From NCBI GenBank assembly GCA_963978895.1, contig OZ022247.1, forward strand, positions 21,612,860 to 21,676,859: a DNA stretch of 64,000 nucleotides, given 5' to 3'. The first letter of the stretch is position 1; every line of letters starts with the position of its first letter. Below the pieces are notes generated by a model. It was not told the origin of the DNA. It was given only the letters and a program-made list of their open reading frames with translations, and searched no databases. Positions 35,004 through 63,630 of the stretch are shown piece after piece. The position numbers and the translations under genes were made by a program. Origin of the DNA: Erpobdella octoculata (Eukaryota; Annelida; Clitellata; Hirudinida; Erpobdellidae).

Positions 35004-37108
35004 TGAACATACAAACCTTCAATCAATAAGACGTCAAGATCATCATCATCATCAGCAGCACAAATTCTTCCCAATCTATTTTGTGGTAAAGAATACAAAA
35101 GATTCCTCCATAATTTTTCATTTGATATTTTATGCTTTTCAAGAAAACTGCGTCTGCTACAAAACTGAACAAATTCTTCAAAGTTGACAACATTTTCAAG
35201 ATTTATATCTTCAAGCAGGACCACCAAAAGACGATTTTTATTGTTTCTCAAATCTTCATGATACGCCAACTTAAACTCTTCAACGCACCACGAACTGTTA
35301 AGAAAAGCTGAAGATACAAGAGCCAGAGTCCTTTTACTGGAATGCATGCCTCGCGTTATGTTGTTTAAAATACTTTCACCTAGTATAAAATCTCTTGTAT
35401 GAAATAAAACTTTAAAGCCATGCCAGTTTTCTAATTTGTTCAGAAACGATTTGCCAGTTTCAATATCACGTTCAGAACAAGATAGAAAAATGTCATATTC
35501 CTTGTTTTCACCGTTGCATTCATCTTTGTCAAAGATGTATCTGATGCCGTATTTGATAAATATTTCATATTTATATTTGCGCCATAAAACCAACATTGCT
35601 GATATCAGAACCACAATGGAACAAACAGTTGGTATCAACACCACAACCAACAGTTTAAAATTAAAAGGAGCTTGTTCACAGAAATCAACTCCTTCAAAGA
35701 TTTTCTTATCAGCATGCCACTCTGGATAAGAGCATGTGATTGATTTTTGGACGAGTTTGTCTGAGATTTTTATAAACCAGTCTTTCAACCAAGCATTCTC
35801 GCAAACGCATGACCAAGGATTGTCGTGTAGACTTATCATAGATGCAGACAAGTTGAGATTCAACACATGCTTAGATAATGTTGACATTTTGTTATTGTGT
35901 AGATAGATAGTTTTCAGATTTGTCATGGAATCCCATGCCGCGTCCGTTATATGAGAAATAAGTCCATGGCTTAAATCTAGTAGCAACGTTTTCTTTAACA
36001 AAAAAGAATGGTTTGATAGTTCTGACATTTGATGGAAGCTAAAAATTAGCTCGTATTTAAATAACTTATTCAAAAACATCGACATAGATTTTCGAGAAGG
36101 AAGATTTTCTGGAATTCGAGTCAGACTGGCTTTAGAGCAATCGACGAAAATTGTAGAATTGTAAGGTCGCTGGAAACATGCACAGCCCGCCGGACATTCA
36201 ACCTGGCATAATACATTCTTTGGATCTAATGAATTTATAGGAGCCTGAGTATTACATACCTGGGCATCGAAAATCTGCGGCACGGCTATTAATCTTGCGT
36301 AAGCCAAGAAAAAGTAATCAATGCAATCGCATGCGAGTTGATTGTTAAAGAGTGTGATCATCCTGATTATATCGTCAAAGCACACCAGATTATGAATGTC
36401 AAGTAAAATCCATTTTTGAAATAATATGGCTATGTGTGTTATCAAATTAGAAGATAAATTAATTTGGAAGCGAATTTCCTTGGAGCAGTTGACAAAAACG
36501 TTTAAGGTGTTAGTGATATCTTTGATGAAGTTAGATCGAAATTCTATGGTAACAACATGTTCGTAGAAACCAAAAAGTAGTGGCCACGAATCTATAGCTG
36601 TCAATCGGTTTTCCGTTAATCTAATTACTTGAATGTTTTTAAATAAACTCACATTTGTGAAAACGTTTTGACCAATTTGGCTTATCTTATTGTTTCCTAA
36701 ACTGAGAACTCTCAAACTTTCCAGACCGTCAAACACTCCGTTTTGTAATGATTGTATTTTATTATTGTCGGCTATGAAAGTATTCAACAGTTTCATTTGT
36801 TGGAAGCAGTTATCAGGTATTCCGGTCAAACGGTTACCACTCAGATCGAGATACTGTAAGTTTTCCATGCTACAAATGACTGACCACATCTGTGAAGTAA
36901 TATTTGAACCCCTCAAAACAACTGATTGTAGTTTTGTGTTGTTTTGCATAAATTCTTCCAGATCATTCGACGACGATTCTTCACAATTCAACGAATTTTC
37001 ATCTTGACATTTGCAGCTTAATGGACATCCATTGATTGAAATTTGTTCATCAAAACTATAAAGTAGAAAATACAAAAAACATATTTTTAATCTTACTAGC
37101 TGCGACAT
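34901..37108 (-). CDS. Toll-like receptor (multi-cysteine-cluster type) with altered BB loop
   Basis: An intron-less gene of 735 residues. In order: a signal peptide ([17 protein letters not shown]); an N-terminal LRR cap (CPLSCKC); LRRs such as [19 protein letters not shown]; an internal LRR C-cap (CDCIDYFF) followed by a second N-cap (CPAGCACFQ); a second LRR block; a C-cap ([16 protein letters not shown]); one membrane helix (about residues 476-506); and a TIR domain from EYDIFLSCS (about 536) to [10 protein letters not shown] (about 670). The double C-cap/N-cap layout is that of invertebrate Toll-type receptors. In the BB loop RDFILGE, Leu576 stands where TLRs usually have proline. The tail after an Asp run and LLIEG is about 37 residues longer than in the neighbour. 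Its end is encoded on the antisense strand of a Helitron helicase fragment. Role: plasma-membrane or endosomal recognition with TIR signalling, possibly altered. Confidence 0.9.
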   Translation of the reverse strand: MSQLVRLKICFLYFLLYSFDEQISINGCPLSCKCQDENSLNCEESSSNDLEEFMQNNTKLQSVVLRGSNITSQMWSVICSMENLQYLDLSGNRLTGIPDNCFQQMKLLNTFIADNNKIQSLQNGVFDGLESLRVLSLGNNKISQIGQNVFTNVSLFKNIQVIRLTENRLTAIDSWPLLFGFYEHVVTIEFRSNFIKDITNTLNVFVNCSKEIRFQINLSSNLITHIAILFQKWILLDIHNLVCFDDIIRMITLFNNQLACDCIDYFFLAYARLIAVPQIFDAQVCNTQAPINSLDPKNVLCQVECPAGCACFQRPYNSTIFVDCSKASLTRIPENLPSRKSMSMFLNKLFKYELIFSFHQMSELSNHSFLLKKTLLLDLSHGLISHITDAAWDSMTNLKTIYLHNNKMSTLSKHVLNLNLSASMISLHDNPWSCVCENAWLKDWFIKISDKLVQKSITCSYPEWHADKKIFEGVDFCEQAPFNFKLLVVVLIPTVCSIVVLISAMLVLWRKYKYEIFIKYGIRYIFDKDECNGENKEYDIFLSCSERDIETGKSFLNKLENWHGFKVLFHTRDFILGESILNNITRGMHSSKRTLALVSSAFLNSSWCVEEFKLAYHEDLRNNKNRLLVVLLEDINLENVVNFEEFVQFCSRRSFLEKHKISNEKLWRNLLYSLPQNRLGRICAADDDDDLDVLLIEGLYVHCYLSTNSPLSLPVIISALKQFFKETSDYQSHSI

Positions 37109-37165
37109 TTTAATTTTTAAACCGAGGTTTGATTGGTCAAGACAAACTCTTATTTAAGTAGTAGA
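37109..37165 (-). promoter_or_regulatory. Candidate core promoter and 5' UTR of TLR unit 1
   Basis: A block with actacttaaataagagtttg about 40 bases upstream of the ATG is conserved as actacttaataagagcctg in unit 2 and as a tttataaataatg variant in the pseudogene. A TATA-like element is plausible, but no start site can be proven from sequence. Confidence 0.3.
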
Positions 37166-38631
37166 AGGAAAAAACCCAATAGTTATATAACCTGTGGTTT
37201 TTCCAGTTTATAAGTAAAGCCTCACGATCAAAGCTTTTTTCAAGGCTATATTTAGAAGGTTTGAAACCTCGGTCGTAAACTTTCGCAGTCACGGATGTAT
37301 TTGTTCAAAAAATAAATTTATTAGATTTCTAATAATCATCTTTAATATTGTGTCAATGTCAAGTTGACAGGGCGGTTTTGTACTTATATAAGAGAAAGAG
37401 GTACTAAAATAACCAATTTTTATGCTCGTCTGTTCATCTTGTGATCAATTTTTTATTCATTTCCCGTTTTAAGACGGAGTTGAAACTTTTCATGCGTATA
37501 AGTTTTAGACAACAATAAATAACTTAATTATAATTATTAATATTAATAGCGTGTATTTAAAAACGTTTAAAAGCAATAAACAACCGGAAAACTAGTAAAA
37601 ACACGCTTTAAAATTAATAAAGAAATATTCAAAATAATAAACTTTATGACGACAAAATGTTTTTCAGTTAATATTTCTGTTTCAGAATTTTTAATTAATC
37701 TGCAATTACAGTTACAGTTAACCGGAACAACACTGGTTACTCTAAATTATACTTATTTGGGGAATATTTGAGTACAACGAAAATTTCCAAGTGTTTGATT
37801 CTCCAGTTGAAAATAGCACATATAAGCAGCTAAAAATTAGAAATAGATTATGCAAATTACTTGGTCGGGCTCTAACGGAGAACCGGAAATGCCGTGGATA
37901 ATTAAAGCTGATAAAAGTTAACCTGCCGTTTACTAATTATAATTTTGTAATTTTGAAAAGTTTGAGTATAACAAAATATCTAGGAATTCATGAATAATTC
38001 ATTAAGATGATAGTAACAGAGGTTAGCAAATTTGTTTTTGGTTAACCTCTTAAGACCGATTAGGTCACCGGCAGTCCATAGACTAATTAATTTCTTATGA
38101 CGGTATCAATTTGAGAAATAAATGTGTTTTTGTTAAAATACAAATAAATAAAAGATGAAAGCTGTATTTAGTTGATTGAACTTTTGAATTGTAGAAATAA
38201 ATCAAATTTCTGTTATGACTTTTATGAATTCATAGACCCAAAGCAAATTGAAAATTGACTTATTGAAATGATAACATTTACATAATTTGCTTCCAAAAGA
38301 ATTCTGTTTAAAAATTTTCCTTGATCCAGTTGCGATTGACAACTTCTGCGCGTTTAAGGCTTTGAAGTTTTACTATTAACTTTAATGACATCATTCTCTG
38401 TTTATGTTGGTAATTTTTTTTTCTCCACTTCTAGATATTACTTCTTTTCGATTGATATTTGACATCTTCAGGACCACTACAGATTTTATCGTTATGGCAC
38501 ATATTACTTCTGTCTAACCAAACTCCATACCCTACGCTACGCAATCCGTCATGTTTAAAAATAATGCAAACAGTCCCAATCTCACACTTATATATAATGA
38601 AGTGGCATGCAAGCATGCATCGTTCAACAGC
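37166..38631. other. Intergenic, no gene recognised
   Basis: AT-rich spacer upstream of TLR unit 1. No exon or RNA gene was seen. Confidence 0.4.
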
Positions 38632-38757
38632 GGTGGAGACGAAACGTAGGAAGACGAATAGTAAGCAGGGCGAATAAATCGATGGAGAAGAAACGTAGCA
38701 AGACGAACAGTAAGGAGACGAATGGTACGTGGAGACGAAACGTAGGCAGACGAATAG
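38632..38757. repeat. Degenerate tandem repeat (gagacgaaacgtaggaagacgaatagtaag)
   Basis: About four diverged copies of a unit of around 30 bp built from ggagacgaaacgtag and agacgaatagta blocks. Confidence 0.75.
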
Positions 38758-38989
38758 TAGGGGAATCCTAATTCTAAGGGTTCGATCCCATACTAGGCGT
38801 CATGGAGATGGAGTTAGCCAATTCCCAAACAATTTGATCCAGCTCAGCTTTATATAATTTATCAGCTGTGACCTTTTTGAAAGAGATAGATTGTCATTAA
38901 TAGGCATCCTATCTATTGTTAAATAAAACTCAATTTTACATAGTCTATATTAAAATAATTAATAACTACGAACCAAAATTTGTATAAAT

Positions 38990-39180
38990 AACTAGCGGGG
39001 TGACCCGGTCGTACCCGGAGTTTGTAGAGGTTTTTCTATCTTTTTTTATCGTTTCCGTTTCCATCCAACTTGCTTTCCCGCTTGCTCACCTGCTCTTCCC
39101 GCTTTCTCTCTTTTTCCAGCTTGCTCTCCCACTCCCGGTCGCTTTCCCGCTCCCAAAAATTTCATAAACAAAATTACTTT
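38990..39180 (+). repeat. Pyrimidine-rich dispersed repeat, copy 2
   Basis: Begins tagcggggtgacccggtcgt, followed by aggtttttctatc and then ctcccgcttgct-type sequence. It is the best preserved left end of the family also seen at 22297-22535 and 61491-61590. Confidence 0.6.
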
Positions 39181-39439
39181 CGATGATCAACAACTATGAA
39201 AGTTGATAACTTCTCACTTTCTGATGAAATCTATTTTTGTCACGAAAATATTAAAAAAATAAGAAACATAATAAGAACTTTAGGTATAAATCTATATATG
39301 TGGTGTTTCATGTGTCGTCTGCATTTAACCCATTAAAAGAGTTACCTTAATGATCTTTATAACCCCACGATCGGTTGTCTGTTTTGAGGTGCACAGCTCT
39401 AAACTATTTATTAAAAACTTTAAAATATTAATTTCGGTA

Positions 39440-42350
39440 TATTGAAAATAAATTGTCGAACTAGTGTTGACCAAGATGTCATAGAGTGTTGGTCAGTTCG
39501 ACCGCTCGCGCATCCGCTACTTTCAACATTTTTGTCCTTGACCTATTTGGATGACTTGCATCACAAGCGCATGCTAAGAAAATTAGTTTATTCGGTTTAC
39601 TATGTGAAGAAAGGAAAAATAATTTATAAAAAACATGGAATTTCAAGTGTTTTTAAGTTGAAGAAAAACTAATAAACAACAAATGGTGTTTATTTCAACT
39701 ATAGAAATAGGTGAGTTTGAAATAAAACTTAAAAAACCAGTATTCATAAATTGAATAAAACACGTATTAAATACCAATTGTGGTTATTTATAAAAGTATA
39801 AGCAAGTAGCTCAAAACGAGCGTTGTTATTAAAACTATAGATATTTATTATCTGAAACCAAACTTAAACTATAATTATTAAAAACCCTAAATTTAAAAAA
39901 AATACTTTAACAATAACTCTGGCTGCAAAACAAAACTTATGTTAGTTTTAAAACTAAGTAATTCCGTGTCCAAGCAACTTGACATCTCAACAGATTAGCC
40001 CACCATTTCCTGTAACTGAAAATTACACCTCAGTGTTTAATAAAATACTATCAATTCATTATGATATTATAATAAATGCAACAATTTTACTTATGACAAT
40101 AACGGTATTAATTATTTAACTAAAATAATAATTAGTGACAACTGAACAATATTAAAAAACAAGTTGATGAATTTTAATGATAAACTATTAACCATTAATT
40201 AATTGGACGTCGTCGTCATCATCGTCATCATTATAAAGTTTTTCTCCCAATCTGTTTTCCGGTAAAGAATACAAAAGATTTCTCCATAATTTTTTATTTG
40301 ATATTTTATGCTTCTCAAGAAAACTACGCGTTCTACAAAACTGTTCAAATTCTTCAAAGTTGAGAACATTTTCCCGGTTTATATCTTCAATTAAGACTAC
40401 CAAAAGACGATTCTTATTCATCCTCAAATCTTCATCATACGCCAACTTAAATTCTTTATAGCACCAGTCACTGCTAAGAAAAGCTGATGATACAAGAGCG
40501 AGGGTCCTTTTGCTGGAATTTATGGCTCTCGTAATGTTGCTTAAAATATCTGCGCCGGGTATGAAATCTCTTGTATGGAATATAACTTTAAAGCCAAGCC
40601 AGTTTTCTAATTTTTTTAAAAACCATTTGCCAGCTTCAATATCATGTTCAGAACAAGATAGAAAAATGTCGTATTCTTTATTTTCACCATCGCACTCATC
40701 TTTGTCAAAAAAATATCTGATGCCGTATTTGATAAATATTTCATATTTATATTTGCGCCATAAAACCAACATTGCTGATATCAGAACCACAATGGAACAA
40801 ACAGTTGGTATCAACACCACAACCAACAGTTTAAAATTAAAAGGAGCTTGTTCACAGAAATCAACTCCTTCAAAGATTTTCTTATCAGCATGCCACTCTG
40901 GATAAGAGCATGTAATCGATTTTTGAACGAGTTTGTCTGAGATTTTTATAAACCAATCTTTCAACCAGGCATTCTCGCAGACGCATGACCAAGGATTGTT
41001 ATGGAGACTTATCCGGGATGTAGACAAGTTGAGGTTCAGCACATGCTTAGATAATGTTGACATTTTATTATTGTGCAGATAGATGGTTTCTAGATTTCTC
41101 ATGGAATTCCATGCATCGTCTGTTATATAAGAAATAAGTCCGTGGCTCAAATCTATCAGTAAAGTTTTCCTTAACAAAAAAGAATGGTTTGATAGTACTG
41201 ACATTTGATGAAAACTAAAAATCAGCTCATACTTAAATAGCGTTTTTAAAAATATCGTCATAGACTTTCGAGAAGGAAGATTTTCTGGAATTTGTGTAAG
41301 ACTAGCTTTTGAGCAGTCAACAACAACTGTAGAATTGTACGGTCGCTGTAAACATGTACAGCCCTCCGGACATTCAGTAGCATGGCATATTATAAGCTGT
41401 GGATCTAATGAATTTATAGGAGCCTGATTATTACAAGTCTGTGCCTCCATAATGGTAGGTTCAGCTATTAATTTTCCAAAAGCCAAGAAATAGTAATCAA
41501 TGCAATCGCATATCAACTGGTTGTCTACAAGTTTTATCATCTCGACTACAGATTTAAAGCACAGCTGATTACGAATATTTATTAAAAACCATTTTTGAAA
41601 AAATACTGCTATATGTGTTATCAAATTATGAGACAGGTCTATTTTTAAGCGAATTTCGTTGGTGCAGTTAACGATAAAGTTTATGTTGTTTGTGATATCT
41701 TCGATGAAATTAATTCCCAAATCTATGGTAACAACATGTTTGTAGAAGCCGAAAAGAAGTGGCCACGAATCTAGGGTTGTCAATCGGTTGTCAATTAATG
41801 TAATTACTTGAATGTTTTTAAATAAACTCACATTTGTGAAAACGTTCTGACCAATTTGGCTTATCTCATTGGTTGCTAAGCGGAGAACTCTTAAACTTTC
41901 CAGACCGTCAAACACTCCGTTTTGTAATGATTGTATTTTATTATTGTCGGCTATGAAAGTATTCAACAGTTTCATTTCTTGAAAGCAGTTATCGGGTATT
42001 CCGGTCAAACGGTTACCACTCAGATCGAGATACTGTAAGGTTTCGATGCTACAAATTATTGACCACGTCTGTGAAGTAATATTGGTGCCCCTCAAAACAA
42101 CTGATTGTAGTTTTGTGTTGTTTTGCATAAATTTTTCCAGATCTTTTGACGACGATCTTTCACAATTCAACGAATTTTCATCTTGACATTTGCAGTTCAA
42201 AGGACATCCATTTATTAAAATTAGTTCAACAAAGTTACAAAACAAAAAGTACAGTAAACATATTTGTAATCTTACTCGCTGCGACATTTTGATTGTGAGC
42301 TCGAGAGTCGTTTGACCAAGACAGGCTCTTATTAAGTAGTTGTAAGAAAT
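39440..42350 (-). repeat. TLR tandem duplication, unit 2 with 3' flank
   Basis: The partner of 33200-37165. In this unit the receptor stop codon lies directly in native flank with no transposon between gene and flank. Confidence 0.75.
40188..42287 (-). CDS. Toll-like receptor (multi-cysteine-cluster type)
   Basis: An intron-less gene of about 699 residues. I chose the Met at 42287 (MSQRVRLQICLLYFLF), which matches the start of the neighbouring TLR. An in-frame Met 32 codons upstream would put the signal peptide inside the protein. Layout: N-cap (CPLNCKC), LRRs ([19 protein letters not shown]), C-cap (CDCIDYYF), second N-cap (CPEGCTCLQ), second LRR block, C-cap ([16 protein letters not shown]), a single membrane helix and a TIR domain. 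The BB loop reads RDFIPGA, so the signalling-critical proline (Pro577) is kept. The C-terminus is a run of aspartates and ends VQLING. It is about 85% like the upstream copy. The sharpest divergence lies in the first LRR block after about residue 165. It is probably signalling-competent. Confidence 0.92.
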   Translation of the reverse strand: MSQRVRLQICLLYFLFCNFVELILINGCPLNCKCQDENSLNCERSSSKDLEKFMQNNTKLQSVVLRGTNITSQTWSIICSIETLQYLDLSGNRLTGIPDNCFQEMKLLNTFIADNNKIQSLQNGVFDGLESLRVLRLATNEISQIGQNVFTNVSLFKNIQVITLIDNRLTTLDSWPLLFGFYKHVVTIDLGINFIEDITNNINFIVNCTNEIRLKIDLSHNLITHIAVFFQKWFLINIRNQLCFKSVVEMIKLVDNQLICDCIDYYFLAFGKLIAEPTIMEAQTCNNQAPINSLDPQLIICHATECPEGCTCLQRPYNSTVVVDCSKASLTQIPENLPSRKSMTIFLKTLFKYELIFSFHQMSVLSNHSFLLRKTLLIDLSHGLISYITDDAWNSMRNLETIYLHNNKMSTLSKHVLNLNLSTSRISLHNNPWSCVCENAWLKDWFIKISDKLVQKSITCSYPEWHADKKIFEGVDFCEQAPFNFKLLVVVLIPTVCSIVVLISAMLVLWRKYKYEIFIKYGIRYFFDKDECDGENKEYDIFLSCSEHDIEAGKWFLKKLENWLGFKVIFHTRDFIPGADILSNITRAINSSKRTLALVSSAFLSSDWCYKEFKLAYDEDLRMNKNRLLVVLIEDINRENVLNFEEFEQFCRTRSFLEKHKISNKKLWRNLLYSLPENRLGEKLYNDDDDDDDVQLING

Positions 42351-43229
42351 AACCAGGTAGTTAAATAACCTTAGGTTTACCAAGTTCTAAATTAAAACAA
42401 CGTGATCATATCCTTTTTAAAGCTATGCTTTGAACGTTTAAAATCTCAGTAGGAGGTATTTACCTGTACAAAAAACCCTGGATACAGTGAAACCCGAGAC
42501 AAGTTGAAAAACGGGGCAAGTTTACATTTAGCTTATCTGCAAATATTTGAACTATTAAAAAATAAAAATCACAATTTTGTTCACTAATGGAAGATATAAA
42601 TAGAATTTTTGATGACTGTAAGCAATTGCGTCTTACTCTGAAACTTACCAAAAACCAATCAATAATTATTAGTTATCATTCACATCTTAAATCGATTTTA
42701 AAATGTATTATTTATTGAACAATTTTTTTCTAATTTTTATTCTATTCTGCCTTTATTAGTTTTTTTTTACAAAAGTTTTGAAGTTTGAAACAACGAGAGA
42801 AAACCCTTTAAAATCCTTGGTCAAAACCGGTTAAGCGTACTGTTACTGTCATTTACAGATGATGTGTGCTATATGCTTTATATGGTTAAAATCTGTTAGA
42901 ATCCGGGAAACAGTATAATGCCAACTGCTTAAAAGGTATTTGAATTTCAAAAATAATTTTTTATAAGTTCAATATAAGTTATTAATACTTTTTTGCTGAT
43001 CTTGTTTATAGATTGAAAGTTGGCAGGGCAAAACCACTTGAGGTAGGCCAAGCTTATGCCCGATAAGAATAGTAATGAAATAAAAATTGGACGTTGCCAA
43101 TACTGACATATTTTCTATTTAAATGCTATGCATGGGTGAGCTCTGCTATAATAGTATTTTATAATTATTTTTGTACTTTTTTGCGACGGGTAGATAAATA
43201 ACATTATGAATCATTCTTCCCAATCGGTT
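42351..43229. other. Intergenic, no gene recognised
   Basis: AT-rich spacer between TLR unit 2 and the TLR pseudogene. Confidence 0.4.
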
Positions 43230-44209
43230 TTATGGTAAAGAATACAAGAGATTACTCAATAATTTTTCATTAGATATTTTATGGTTTTTAAGAAAAATAC
43301 GTCTGCTACAAAACTGAACAAATTCTTTAAAGTTGAGAACATTTTCAAGTTTTATGTCTTCAAGCAGGACCACCAAAAGACGTTTCTTACAGTTTCTCAA
43401 ATCTTCATGATACGCCAACTTAAACTCTTCAACGCACCACGAACTGTTAAGAAAAGCTGAAGATACAAGAGCCAGCGTCCTTTTGCTGGAATTTATGGCT
43501 CTTGTTATGCTGTCTAAAATCTTTTCACCAAGTATGAAATCTTCTGAATGGAATATAACTTTAAAGCCATGCCGGTTTTCCAATTTCACCAAAAACTATA
43601 TAGCAACTACAATATCGTGTTCATAACAAAATAGGAAAATGTCGTATTACTTGTTTTCATCGTCTTGTCAGAGATGCAGACAAATTAGGGTTCAACACAT
43701 GCTTAGACAATGTTGACATTTTATTATTGTGCAGATATATCGCTTTTAGATTTTTCATGGAATTCCATGCATCGTCTGTTGGCTTATCTTATTGTTCCTT
43801 AAGCGGAGAACTCTTAAACTTTCCAGACCGTCAAACACTCCGTTTTGTAATGATTGTATTTTATTATTGTCGGCTATGAAAGTATTCAAAAGTTTCATTT
43901 GTTGGAAGCAGTTATCGGGTATTCCGGTCAAACGGTTACCACACAGATCGAGATACTGTAAGGTTTCGAGGCTACAAATTATTGACCACGTCTGTGAAGT
44001 AATATTGGAACCCCTCAAAACAACTGATTGTAGTTTTGTGTTGTTTTGCATAAATTCTTCAAGATCTTCTGATGTCGATCCGTCGCAACTCAACAATTTT
44101 CACCTTGGCATTTGCAGCTTAATGGACATCCATTCATTAAAACTATTTTGTCTAAATTATAGAACAAAAAACACAAGCAACAAATGTGTAATCCTATTAA
44201 TAGCGAAAT
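43230..44209 (-). pseudogene. Toll-like receptor pseudogene with two internal deletions
   Basis: The start codon of the other two copies is ATT here (44207-44209). A one-base loss follows in the N-cap, after [11 protein letters not shown]. The LRR region up to NNKISQ is then joined directly to TDDAWNSM of the second LRR block, near 43782. A second deletion removes the C-cap, membrane helix and start of the TIR domain (near 43670). Stop codons precede the rest of the TIR domain (FKVIFHSEDFILGEKIL through KLLSNLLYSLP). At most about 0.98 kb of an ancestral 2.1-kb gene remains, and no functional receptor can be made. The remaining BB loop also lacks proline (FILGE). Confidence 0.9.
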
Positions 44210-44526
44210 TTTGTTTGTGATCACGAAGTTTATTGAAGCAAACTCTTAGTTCATTATTTATAAAAAAAAATATTGGTAGCTTCAGAACATAGTTTTTCCA
44301 AGCTCAAAATACAAAATAGAGTGTCGCAATACCAGCCGTTTTTTTTCAAGTCATTTTTTTTATAAAAGGCTTAAAACCTCGACGGGGGACCTTTACAGTA
44401 TAAAGTGACGTTAATGGTATTTGTTTTAAAAAAGCAGATTTATTAAGTTTTAAATAAATCATCTCCAATAATATATATAAGTGGTTTTCATGATGAAAAC
44501 TGAAACTACAATAAATTTGTATAATC

Positions 44527-44529
<3 letters not shown>

Positions 44530-44619
<90 letters not shown>
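44530..44619. repeat. (TA)n microsatellite
   Basis: About 90 bp of uninterrupted TA repeats upstream of the TLR pseudogene. Confidence 0.93.
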
Positions 44620-44621
<2 letters not shown>

Positions 44622-45581
44622 GTATATATATTTTACCTCCTCTGACACAAACAGCAATTAATACGTAATAAACGTCAATAAAATATCACCTACCTATTTA
44701 CAACAACGACGATTAATTCATAAAACCTATAATGGGTGCTTCTAAAGAGCTTTATATGAGAGTATAACAGCGTGAGAACCAAGAATGCAATAATGTTTGG
44801 AATATCACAGAGGTAGACATTGAACATGGGCTCATTTTTGGCAACCCAACCCGTATCCACTTCTGAGGTATCCGCCAAAGCAAAGAAGTCTGATCTAATA
44901 TGGCCTTATATGGCGGTAGTATCAGTCGGAGTATGTAGTAAAAAGGTCGAAACCAAATGTTGAACAATGAATTTATGATTAATTGCAAAGTAGAAATTTT
45001 GTTTCTCTTTCTGAAAACAAGACAACAATTCAATTACTTCTAAGTTACCAATCTCAGATAATTCTTTACGATCAATAACATGAACAAAAACAACAAAACA
45101 GAAATATAGATTCTTATCAAAACAATTACGACTGAATGTATTCGTATCCAAACTTCTTTATTCCACTTTCACTCTGTTTTCATTCCCCATTCACTCCTCA
45201 GTAAAAATACACTGAGGTACACTTTGTTTTAATTTTAAAATGAAGACATTGAATACCGGTCCAAATAAAGTGTAAATACAATTTCACCTTTCAGCAAATG
45301 TCCATAAATCAAGCTAATTATATCCAGCACGAAAGATAGACAACACGACTAATATAAAAATATAATCTGAATAAGAAAGGAGAAATTACGTAACTTGTCA
45401 ACGATTTCTTTTTTTTTGTCTCACACAATTTAGGGGTGCTATTGTCTGCGTTTGTTTGCTCTGGTGAATGTAATGACTTAAATTTTAATCGATATAGTCT
45501 AAGAACAGTATTTTATAAAAATGTCTTTTTAAACACTTGATTAAAACCTGAAAATTTAACCATTTTTTTTAAATAAAAATA
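44620..45581. other. Intergenic, no gene recognised
   Basis: The spacer between the TLR cluster and the CCN gene. A minus-strand frame near 44690-44900 has a hydrophobic stretch but no family I can name, so it is left uncalled. Confidence 0.35.
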
Positions 45582-45587
45582 TTTATT
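45582..45587 (-). terminator. Polyadenylation signal of the CCN gene
   Basis: AATAAA on the minus strand, 34 bases after the CCN stop codon (45621-45623). It implies a very short 3' UTR unless distal signals are used. Confidence 0.5.
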
Positions 45588-45620
45588 GATATTCGATTTA
45601 AAATCGAAAATAAAAAACTC

Positions 45621-63630
<18,010 letters not shown>

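Larger units (their letters stand above)
33200..37165 (-). repeat. TLR tandem duplication, unit 1 with 3' flank
   Basis: The gene at 34901-37108 and its downstream flank (33240-34080) match 39440-42350. Shared flank blocks include gtgttgacca, catccgctact or atccgctact, and gctcaaaacgag followed by gttgttattaaaact. The stretch 34100-35000 is an insertion of transposon material without a counterpart in unit 2. Confidence 0.75.

Noticed and set aside
34960..35017. Short intron in the 3' part of the TLR at 34901-37108
   Set aside because: gtttgt and ttcag borders exist about 58-60 bases apart, but the frame is open through them and the size is very small. Noted as something transcripts should settle.
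42288..42383. Upstream in-frame Met extending the TLR at 40188-42287 by 32 residues
   Set aside because: The paralogue starts at the equivalent of 42287 and the signal peptide lies just after it. The extension would bury the signal peptide.
44690..44900. Possible membrane-protein exon on the minus strand (VAKNEPMFNVYLCDIPNI region)
   Set aside because: It has one hydrophobic segment, but I cannot name a family or find partner exons. Left uncalled.
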